From positions 1-7,410 of the forward strand of contig JAUIHD010000022.1 of the NCBI GenBank assembly GCA_030432135.1: 7,410 nucleotides of DNA. The letters are read 5' to 3'. A program made the translations under genes and the position numbers. Shown here piece after piece: positions 1 to 4,340 of this stretch. Source of the DNA: a bacterium. GTDB lineage: Bacteria > Patescibacteriota > Minisyncoccia > Phycocordibacterales > 1-14-0-10-42-12. The notes under the pieces are model-generated. The model saw nothing but the letters and a program-made list of their open reading frames with translations. It made no database searches and was not told the DNA's origin. The first letter of the stretch is position 1; each line of letters begins with the position of its first letter.

Positions 1-1712
1 CGCGCCTCTTTTCGTTCAACTCTCCATACGGGGCATGTCCTGAATGTAATGGACTCGGAACAAAATATTTCTTTGGTGATGAAAAGTGTAAGGTTTGTGA
101 AGGTGCACGTCTTCGTCTCGAAGCACTTAAAGTGCTCATTGGAGGCAAAAACATTGTGGAATTCGCATCACTTTCTATTAAAGATGCGTATGACTTTTTT
201 GTAGAGCTGAAACTTTCAAAACGAGATCAGGAAATTTCAAAAGTGGTGGTGAAGGAAATTACTTCGCGGCTGGAGTTTATGCTCAACGTTGGTATTGAGT
301 ATCTTTCACTCGACCGACGGGCACATACCCTTTCGGGTGGAGAGGCACAGCGTATTCGTTTGGCTAGTCAACTTGGTTCTGGCCTTGTTGGCGCCTTGTA
401 TGTACTCGATGAACCGACAATCGGGCTTCATTCACGAGACAATGATAGATTGATCGAAACACTTCTTCATTTGCGAGATCTTGGGAATACCATTGTAGTT
501 GTAGAGCACGATGAAGATACTATTTTTGCGTCTGATTATATTGTCGATATTGGTCCGGGTGCCGGAGTGCACGGTGGAGAGGTGGTGGTATCAGGCTGGC
601 TTGAAGACCTGCTTTCAAAGAAGAAGCTTGATAAAAACGAACAATCGGTGACACTCGAATATCTTCGAAAAGAGCGAGAAGTTGCTATTCCAGAAAAACG
701 ACGAACACAGGACAGGGGTGCGATCAAGATAAAAGGCGGTAATGTTTTCAATATAAAAAATATGCACATCGAGGTTCCGCTGTCTCGTTTTGTTTGTGTA
801 ACAGGTGTTTCTGGTTCTGGGAAGTCTTCATTTGTGTATGAGATTTTGTATAAGAACTTACAGGCTCGGTTTGAGAAAAAGTATAGATCAAACAATATTT
901 ACAACTGCGCAGATTTTAGTGGAACAGAGTATATTAGTCGCTCTATCTTGATCGATCAGTCTCCAATTGGTCGAACTCCACGAAGTAACCCTGCGACATA
1001 TACGGGTGCATGGACATATATCCGACAACTCTTTGCGGAGACAAGTGAAGCACGAGTACGTGGTTGGGGACCAGGGAGATTTTCATTTAATACAAAGGGT
1101 GGTCGTTGCGAGACGTGTCAGGGTAATGGTGAAATTGCTGTTGAAATGCACTTTTTGCCGACTGTTTACGTACCATGTGATGTCTGTAATGGAAAACGAT
1201 TTACCAAAGATACTCTTGAGGTGAAATATAAAAAGAAAAATATTTACGAAGTCTTGAAGATGACTGTTGAAGAGGCAGTAACATTTTTCCAGGAAATTCC
1301 TGCTATTTATGACAGACTTAAAACACTTGAAGAAGTAGGTCTTGGATATCTCGAACTTGGGCAATCTGCAACAACACTTTCGGGTGGAGAGGCACAGCGC
1401 GTGAAAATTTCTTCAGAACTCTATCGGCCGCATTTACAAAAAACACTTTATATTCTTGATGAGCCGTCTATCGGACTTCACTACGAAGACGTACGGAAGC
1501 TCATCGAGATTCTTGATCGGTTGGTGCAGAAGGGAAATTCTGTAGTTGTTATTGAACACAATATGGATATCATTAAGAGTGCAGACTATGTAATTGATAT
1601 TGGGCCTGAGGGTGGAGAGAACGGAGGAAAGATTGTTGCGAAAGGTACGCCAGAGCAGGTAGCGGAAAGCAAAGACTCATTCACAGGGAAATATCTTAAA
1701 AAAATTCTCTAA
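1..1712 (+). CDS. uvrA: UvrA excinuclease ABC subunit A, 5'-truncated by window edge
   Basis: This is the damage-recognition ATPase of nucleotide excision repair, which works with UvrB on DNA. The reading frame is open from base 3 and gives 569 visible residues; the N-terminus lies outside the window. In order, the fragment shows the second half of the first zinc module (FSFNSPYGACPEC, C12 and C15), a CxxC at C29/C32, ABC signature LSGGEAQRIRLASQ (from 110), Walker B DEPTIGLH (136), the second Walker A GVSGSGKSS (268), SPIGRTPRSNPATYTG, the second C4 zinc finger (C369, C372, C392, C395), a second LSGGEAQ (459), DEPSIGLH (486) and the H-loop VIEHN. One oddity is that only about 13 residues separate CPEC from CKVC. 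As I recall E. coli UvrA, roughly 100 or more residues lie there. The gene overlaps the next one by one base (TAATG), so translation is probably coupled. The family assignment is very secure. Confidence 0.98.
   Translation, partial: RLFSFNSPYGACPECNGLGTKYFFGDEKCKVCEGARLRLEALKVLIGGKNIVEFASLSIKDAYDFFVELKLSKRDQEISKVVVKEITSRLEFMLNVGIEYLSLDRRAHTLSGGEAQRIRLASQLGSGLVGALYVLDEPTIGLHSRDNDRLIETLLHLRDLGNTIVVVEHDEDTIFASDYIVDIGPGAGVHGGEVVVSGWLEDLLSKKKLDKNEQSVTLEYLRKEREVAIPEKRRTQDRGAIKIKGGNVFNIKNMHIEVPLSRFVCVTGVSGSGKSSFVYEILYKNLQARFEKKYRSNNIYNCADFSGTEYISRSILIDQSPIGRTPRSNPATYTGAWTYIRQLFAETSEARVRGWGPGRFSFNTKGGRCETCQGNGEIAVEMHFLPTVYVPCDVCNGKRFTKDTLEVKYKKKNIYEVLKMTVEEAVTFFQEIPAIYDRLKTLEEVGLGYLELGQSATTLSGGEAQRVKISSELYRPHLQKTLYILDEPSIGLHYEDVRKLIEILDRLVQKGNSVVVIEHNMDIIKSADYVIDIGPEGGENGGKIVAKGTPEQVAESKDSFTGKYLKKIL
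330..352 (+). repeat. Copy 1 of an exact 23-bp direct repeat inside uvrA
   Basis: These bases encode LSGGEAQR of the first ABC cassette and are identical at every base to 1377..1399 in the second cassette. The two cassettes are ancient duplicates, so the shared protein motif is expected. Identical codon choice over 23 bases is not required by the protein and may reflect codon preference or local gene conversion. Confidence 0.85.
1377..1399 (+). repeat. Copy 2 of the exact 23-bp direct repeat inside uvrA
   Basis: This is the second-cassette signature motif (LSGGEAQR), base-for-base identical to 330..352. The flanking bases diverge at once on both sides, so the identity is confined to the ABC signature. 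Confidence 0.85.
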
Positions 1713-2287
1713 TGGATAATTTAGAAAAACTATTTGAACCGTATTTACAGAAGCCGAGGTTTTTGGAGGTTTTGGAAGTAGTTAAACAAAACTCGGAAGG
1801 AGATATTTGGCTGATGAGCAGTTACCTTTATAGAAACTTGGCACGGGAACTTTATGGCGAAATTCCTGAGTATGAGACTGACTATGACTTTATTGTGGAA
1901 TATAGAAAAGAGCCGCTTCATGTACCAGAAGGGTGGACGATCAAGAAAAATAGTTATGGAGTAGAGCAGCCAGTTAAGGATGATTTTTCTGTAAGTATCA
2001 CAGATATTCGATACACAGTGCGACAGGAAAATTCTATTCGTATGACGATAGATGATTTTATAGATGGAGCACCACTTGATATTCAGTGTATGTATTACGA
2101 TATAAACAATAGGAAAATTGTTGGAGACAAGGGGATTGATGCCCTCCATAGACAAATGATTACAATAAACAATGAAGATGAAGTGGAAAAGTATGCACAT
2201 TACAAAGGAACAGATGTAAGGACACTTTTGAGAAAGAAGGCTGAGGAATTGCGGTTTGGTGTCCGTGAAAAGGCAGAGGATAAATAA
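1712..2287 (+). CDS. Predicted nucleotidyltransferase-fold protein, coupled to uvrA
   Basis: The 191-residue protein starts at an ATG that shares one base with the uvrA stop (TAATG), so it is probably made by translational re-initiation from the same mRNA. I do not recognise a named family. The arrangement resembles the minimal nucleotidyltransferase palm: a hydrophobic strand and turn IWLMSS (32-37) followed by a helix, then the acidic pair D57-Y-D59 in TDYDFIVE, then SITDI with D98 as a possible third carboxylate. A C-terminal part (LDIQ, then a basic/acidic helix near KKAEELRF) is also reminiscent of such proteins. The usual GG or GS turn is SS here, so activity could be altered. No signal peptide or membrane segment is seen. 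The substrate is unknown; options include nucleic-acid tailing, a toxin/antitoxin-type transferase, or a non-catalytic relative. The reading frame is secure and the function tentative. Confidence 0.55.
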   Translation: MDNLEKLFEPYLQKPRFLEVLEVVKQNSEGDIWLMSSYLYRNLARELYGEIPEYETDYDFIVEYRKEPLHVPEGWTIKKNSYGVEQPVKDDFSVSITDIRYTVRQENSIRMTIDDFIDGAPLDIQCMYYDINNRKIVGDKGIDALHRQMITINNEDEVEKYAHYKGTDVRTLLRKKAEELRFGVREKAEDK

Positions 2288-2322
2288 AGAGAAGGCGCCG
2301 CGGACCGGAAGGTCCGCGGCGC
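2278..2322 (-). terminator. Intrinsic terminator of the minus-strand 95-codon gene, possibly bidirectional
   Basis: A perfect 12-bp GC-rich stem (2295..2306 with 2311..2322) closes a 4-base loop. Read on the minus strand, it begins one base after the TAG stop of the 2324..2611 gene and is followed by a U-rich tail (CTTCTCTTTATTTATCC, 2294..2278). The plus-strand side has only a weak pyrimidine stretch (tctactcctctt). It therefore fits best as the minus-strand terminator, while the stem may also stop convergent transcripts from 1712..2287. Confidence 0.85.
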
Positions 2323-2323
2323 T

Positions 2324-2611
2324 CTACTCCTCTTGCGTGACGATGATCACTCTGGTTGGGATACCGCAGTCATACGGTGGTCTAACAAGGGAGCGTATTT
2401 CAGGATTAACGATTTCCTCTGGTGGTGGATCGCTGGTCCTTAAGAGACGACTAATGGTCGGCTCGAGTGGTCCAGCGTGTCCCTCTTCGTCAAGCTCGTA
2501 TCGAGCAGTCTCCCACCATAGCCTTCCTTCGAAGTAGTGCGCAACCCCAATCTTTTCGACAACGCCATTATTGTCTTTCTGAGGGGCGTAGATGATGAAT
2601 CTTTGCTTCAT
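2324..2611 (-). CDS. Hypothetical 95-residue soluble protein, orphan minus-strand gene
   Basis: I do not recognise this protein. It starts with MKQRFIIYAP, is rich in charged residues and proline, has one cysteine (PPYDCG), a WW pair (GRLWWETARYE) and a beta-looking C-terminus (TRVIIVTQEE). There is no signal peptide or membrane segment. Support that it is a real gene comes from the signals around it: an SD-like GGGAGGG four bases before the ATG, an extended -10 (TGGTAGAAT) just upstream, and a perfect 12-bp terminator stem one base after its stop. It is the only complete protein gene on this strand, lies alone between two plus-strand repair genes, and looks richer in G+C than its neighbours. 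That would fit later acquisition or a different expression level. It could be a small regulatory or binding protein, but no function can be assigned. Confidence 0.7.
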   Translation of the reverse strand: MKQRFIIYAPQKDNNGVVEKIGVAHYFEGRLWWETARYELDEEGHAGPLEPTISRLLRTSDPPPEEIVNPEIRSLVRPPYDCGIPTRVIIVTQEE

Positions 2612-2615
2612 ATTT

Positions 2616-2637
2616 CCCTCCCAAAGCTATTCTACCA
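2616..2637 (-). promoter_or_regulatory. Extended -10 and Shine-Dalgarno for the 95-residue gene
   Basis: On the minus strand, TGG-TAGAAT (2637..2629) matches an extended -10. It is followed by GGGAGGG (2622..2616), four bases before the ATG at 2611. The predicted start of transcription, about seven bases past the -10, would leave a leader of only about 11 bases. This is one of the few clear SD sites in the window. No convincing -35 is seen at 17 bases. Confidence 0.55.
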
Positions 2638-2672
2638 AAAAGCAAAGCGGTATGGGTTTTGGCCCACACCGC
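2636..2672 (-). terminator. Terminator-like hairpin in the leader of the minus-strand gene (attenuator candidate)
   Basis: The minus strand reads GCGGT-g-TGGG-ccaaaa-CCCA-t-ACCGC (2672..2647), followed by the T-rich run TTTGCTTTTTGG (2646..2635). This is an intrinsic-terminator shape with one internal mismatch. A possible promoter lies about 25 bases upstream (2726..2699) and the 95-residue gene lies downstream. It could therefore attenuate that gene or end a roughly 55-base RNA. The plus-strand side has no T-run, so it is not a plus-strand terminator. Confidence 0.5.
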
Positions 2673-2694
2673 GCTGTTAGTTGCCTCTCCAGTG

Positions 2695-2723
2695 TTGATT
2701 TATATCATTTTTTATTTTATTTT
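2695..2723 (+). promoter_or_regulatory. Candidate promoter for leaderless uvrC mRNA
   Basis: TTGATT (2695..2700), a 17-base spacer and TATTTT (2718..2723) give 4/6 matches to each consensus box. The expected transcription start, 7 to 8 bases later, falls on the proposed GTG start of uvrC at 2731. No SD precedes that GTG. This supports both the start choice and a leaderless transcript. The tract is very AT-rich, so a chance match is possible. Confidence 0.4.
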
Positions 2724-2726
2724 CAA
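2699..2726 (-). promoter_or_regulatory. Candidate distal minus-strand promoter, divergent to uvrC
   Basis: The minus strand carries TTGAAA (2726..2721), a 16-base spacer and TATAAA (2704..2699), with TGA in front making an extended -10. Transcription would start near 2693 and run through the hairpin at 2672..2647 toward the 95-residue gene. It overlaps the uvrC promoter on the other strand, so the two may compete. The AT-richness lowers confidence. Confidence 0.4.
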
Positions 2727-2730
2727 ATTA

Positions 2731-3969
2731 GTGAATATTACTGAATTTAGAAAGATAGGTAAGAAGTTACCCGAAAATCCGGGTGTATATTTCTTTAAAA
2801 AAGGAAAAACTATTTTGTATATCGGAAAAGCAACATCTCTCAAAGACCGGGTAAAGAGCTACTTTGCGCCAGATCTGCTCGAACGTCGAGGAGTAAGAAT
2901 TGTCAAAATGACTGATGAAGCAAGTGATATTACATTTGAAACAACGGGCTCTGCTCTTGAAGCTATGGTCCTCGAAGCGGTTCTCATCAAGAAACATAAG
3001 CCACGATACAACGCTATAGGAAGCGATGATAAAAGTTATCAGTATGTTGTTATTACTGATGAGGAATTTCCTCGAGTCGTACTTTTACGAGCAAACGATT
3101 TTATGCAATCAGAAATTGGTACGTATGAATTACCTTATAAAATAAAGAAAAAGTTTGGCCCGTACCCATCAGGCTCTTCCCTTAAAGAAGCGCTTAAAAT
3201 TGTTCGGAAGATTTTTCCATTTAGAGATGAAAAATCTGTCATTTCTCATAACGAACGTTTTTATAGATCCCTTGGACTTTCGCCAGATCTTTCGGACACA
3301 CGAGCACAAAAAGAATATGCGCGGACAATTAAGCATGTTGCACTATTTTTTGGTGGGAAGAAGAACGCTTTAGTAAAAGAGCTTCAAAAAGAAATGAAAT
3401 CTCTTGCAAAAGAACAAAAGTTTGAAGAAGCAGAAAAAGTAAAAAAACAGATATTTGCACTCGAACATATCAGAGATGTTTCACTTATTAAAAAGGATTT
3501 CTATATCGAACATACTCGGAGTCAGCAAGGATACAGGATTGAAGCGTACGATGTCGCTCACACAGCGGGGAAACAAGTTGTCGGTGTGATGACGGTACTT
3601 GTCGATGGAGAACCAGACAAAAATCAGTATAGAAAATTCAATATCAAGAGTGGTACAGGAAATAATGATGTGGCGGCATTAAAAGAAATCTTAGAGAGAC
3701 GACTTGAACATACTGAGTGGCAATTACCGAAGATAATTGTAGTTGATGGATCCAAGGCGCAGGTGAACGTTGCAGAATCTGTTCTGCAAGAAGCGGGTAT
3801 ATTTATCCCAATTGTCTGTGTAACTAAAGATGAATTCCATAGGCCAAGAACTATTGGAGGAGAAAAGAGTGTTATTAAAAATAAAGAAGACGATATTATT
3901 TTTGTAAATGCAGAGGCGCATAGATTTGCTCTTGCATTTCATCGAGAAAAACGAGGAAAGATAAAATAA
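2731..3969 (+). CDS. uvrC: UvrC excinuclease subunit, short form lacking HhH tail
   Basis: This is the dual-incision nuclease of nucleotide excision repair. The frame stays open upstream to a TTG at 2659, but that would add a hydrophobic stretch. GTG at 2731 gives MNITEFRK...PGVYFF, the normal UvrC beginning, for 412 residues. Visible parts are the GIY-YIG nuclease (GVY 18-20, YIG 30-32, LKDRVKSYF, EAMVLEAVLIKKHKPRYN), a UVR motif for UvrB contact (about 217-246) and the RNase-H-like nuclease with D274 (AYDVAHT), D313 (NNDVAAL), D339 (VVDGSKAQ) and H404 (FHREKRGK), so both active sites look intact. The protein ends eight residues after H404, so the usual C-terminal helix-hairpin-helix pair is absent; typical UvrC is about 600 residues. 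The cysteine cluster between GIY-YIG and UVR is also gone, with Ser184 and Ser188 in LGLSPDLSD where CxxxC normally sits. The family is certain and the start likely. Confidence 0.95.
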   Translation: MNITEFRKIGKKLPENPGVYFFKKGKTILYIGKATSLKDRVKSYFAPDLLERRGVRIVKMTDEASDITFETTGSALEAMVLEAVLIKKHKPRYNAIGSDDKSYQYVVITDEEFPRVVLLRANDFMQSEIGTYELPYKIKKKFGPYPSGSSLKEALKIVRKIFPFRDEKSVISHNERFYRSLGLSPDLSDTRAQKEYARTIKHVALFFGGKKNALVKELQKEMKSLAKEQKFEEAEKVKKQIFALEHIRDVSLIKKDFYIEHTRSQQGYRIEAYDVAHTAGKQVVGVMTVLVDGEPDKNQYRKFNIKSGTGNNDVAALKEILERRLEHTEWQLPKIIVVDGSKAQVNVAESVLQEAGIFIPIVCVTKDEFHRPRTIGGEKSVIKNKEDDIIFVNAEAHRFALAFHREKRGKIK

Positions 3970-4024
3970 AAAATGGCGCCGCGTTGCTCTCGGGGAGGAT
4001 TGAGAGATGGTTGGTCGCGGCGCC
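3961..4024 (-). terminator. Terminator of putative small RNA B
   Basis: On the minus strand, GGCGCCGCG (4024..4016) pairs with CGCGGCGCC (3983..3975). An inner CTCTC/GAGAG stem caps it, and ATTTTTTATTTTAT follows at 3974..3961. The T-rich tail exists only in this orientation, because the plus-strand exit (gcctcgcagtg) has none. The stem shares GGCGCCGCG with the terminator at 2295..2322. The tail overlaps the uvrC stop codon on the opposite strand. Confidence 0.75.
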
Positions 4025-4078
4025 GCCTCGCAGTGTGTTCCCCTAGAACGCGCAAAGAATGGGGATCTGTGTGAGGTT
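3961..4078 (-). ncRNA. Putative small RNA B, minus strand, between uvrC and ddl
   Basis: I do not recognise this as a known RNA family; it is inferred from signals. A promoter (TTGACA, 17 bases, TATTTT) predicts a start near 4078. The roughly 115-base transcript would fold into a first hairpin (CCTCACA 4076..4070 with TGCGAGG 4032..4026, and TCCCC 4065..4061 with GGGGA 4043..4039). A terminator hairpin follows and ends in a T-rich tail. The apical loop of the second hairpin displays AATCCTCCCC between CTCTC and GAGAG, which is complementary to Shine-Dalgarno sequences such as GGGAGG. No start codon with an SD is seen. Its 3' end is antisense to the last few bases of uvrC, so it could also affect the uvrC 3' end. 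The G+C is clearly higher than in the flanking AT-rich linkers. Confidence 0.6.
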
Positions 4079-4084
4079 ATAATT

Positions 4085-4113
4085 AAAATACTGCAATACT
4101 TTATTCTTGTCAA
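4085..4113 (-). promoter_or_regulatory. Sigma70-type promoter of putative small RNA B
   Basis: On the minus strand a perfect TTGACA (4113..4108) is followed by exactly 17 bases and TATTTT (4090..4085, 4/6). The start is predicted near 4078. It lies just downstream of the small RNA A terminator tail, so the two units are tandem and independent. Confidence 0.65.
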
Positions 4114-4120
4114 TTTTTAT

Positions 4121-4175
4121 GAAAATTAAAGAGGCCGTACCTCCGCCCGTTAGAACGACGGACACAGGTACGGCC
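4121..4175 (-). terminator. Terminator of putative small RNA A
   Basis: On the minus strand a 10-bp stem, GGCCGTACCT (4175..4166) with AGGTACGGCC (4142..4133), encloses a smaller CCG/CGG plus CGT/ACG helix. TCTTTAATTTTC follows at 4132..4121. The tail is T-rich but interrupted, so efficiency may be moderate. The plus-strand exit (gggcgtag) has no T-run. Confidence 0.65.
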
Positions 4176-4245
4176 GGGCGTAGTCTACCCAAACCTCGCT
4201 ACAGACGCGAGGTCGAGGAGGAGGCTGAAAGGGTAGGCTGCACTT
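4121..4245 (-). ncRNA. Putative small RNA A, minus strand, upstream of ddl
   Basis: I do not recognise a known family. The promoter at 4281..4253 predicts a start near 4245 and a transcript of about 125 bases. A 9-bp helix with one G-U pair (AGCCTACCC 4239..4231 with GGGTAGACT 4190..4182) encloses an inner hairpin (CCTCGC 4212..4207 with GCGAGG 4199..4194). It leaves an unpaired pyrimidine strand containing CCTCCTCCTC (4223..4214). That strand carries two overlapping anti-Shine-Dalgarno CCTCC motifs. The terminator hairpin follows directly. The unit is divergent from ddl, with the two promoters about 25 bases apart, so it could be co-regulated with ddl or act in trans. A GTG near the predicted 5' end opens a 14-codon frame without an SD, which I do not call as a gene. 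Confidence 0.6.
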
Positions 4246-4252
4246 GATTTCG

Positions 4253-4281
4253 ATAGTAGTACCTAATCGCTACCTTGTCAA
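4253..4281 (-). promoter_or_regulatory. Sigma70-type promoter of putative small RNA A
   Basis: A perfect TTGACA (4281..4276) is followed by exactly 17 bases and TACTAT (4258..4253; four of six consensus positions, including the first TA and last T). The start is predicted near 4245. The -35 lies inside an exact palindrome (4271..4285), a possible repressor or activator site. Confidence 0.65.
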
Positions 4282-4285
4282 GGTA
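4271..4285. promoter_or_regulatory. 15-bp perfect palindrome overlapping the small RNA A -35 box
   Basis: TACCTTG-T-CAAGGTA is an exact 7-bp inverted repeat around one central base. The spacer is too short for an RNA hairpin, so a dimeric DNA-binding protein site is the likelier reading. It covers the -35 of the minus-strand promoter and lies about 20 bases upstream of the weak ddl -35 region. Confidence 0.4.
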
Positions 4286-4305
4286 TTGTATTTACCCAGA
4301 TCCTT

Positions 4306-4334
4306 TTATAATTCATAAGATGATGGGGTATAAT
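4306..4334 (+). promoter_or_regulatory. ddl promoter predicting a leaderless mRNA
   Basis: A perfect TATAAT (4329..4334) ends six bases before the ddl ATG at 4341, so the expected transcription start is the A of the start codon. No SD is present, which fits leaderless translation. The -35 position 17 bases upstream (TTATAA, 4306..4311) is poor. A second TATAAT at 4307..4312 could give an alternative start near 4319. Confidence 0.6.
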
Positions 4335-4340
4335 TAGTGC

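Noticed and set aside
2659..2730. Longer uvrC starting at TTG 2659 with a hydrophobic N-terminal extension
   Set aside because: UvrC is cytosolic and normally starts a few residues before PGVYFF; the extension covers a hairpin and the promoter region, and GTG 2731 fits the family.
3975..4024. Plus-strand intrinsic terminator of uvrC
   Set aside because: The stem is strong but no T-run follows on the plus strand; the T-rich tail lies on the minus-strand side.
4078..4083. Perfect plus-strand TATAAT in the uvrC-ddl gap as a promoter
   Set aside because: No -35-like hexamer lies at 16-18 bases and no gene or terminator follows in a matching arrangement; the base run belongs to the start region of minus-strand small RNA B.
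4107..4112. Plus-strand TTGTCA as a -35 box (also at 4275..4280)
   Set aside because: Neither has a -10 at 16-18 bases on the plus strand; each is the complementary-strand overlap of a minus-strand TTGACA.
3724..4113. 129-codon minus-strand frame antisense to the uvrC end
   Set aside because: The protein composition is low in plausibility, it overlaps uvrC across most of its length, and it shows no SD or promoter of its own.
4199..4243. 14-codon GTG reading frame on the minus strand at the 5' end of small RNA A, serine-rich
   Set aside because: There is no SD, the frame is very short, and it falls inside paired RNA structure; it could be a leader peptide only if a leaderless start is shown.
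4133..4245. RNase P RNA (rnpB): plus-strand GGGTAGGCTGC followed by CTTGA resembles part of E. coli RNase P RNA
   Set aside because: The core conserved elements (GAGGAAAGTC-type and ACAGAA-type motifs) are absent, the region is too short, and promoter and terminator signals favour the minus strand.
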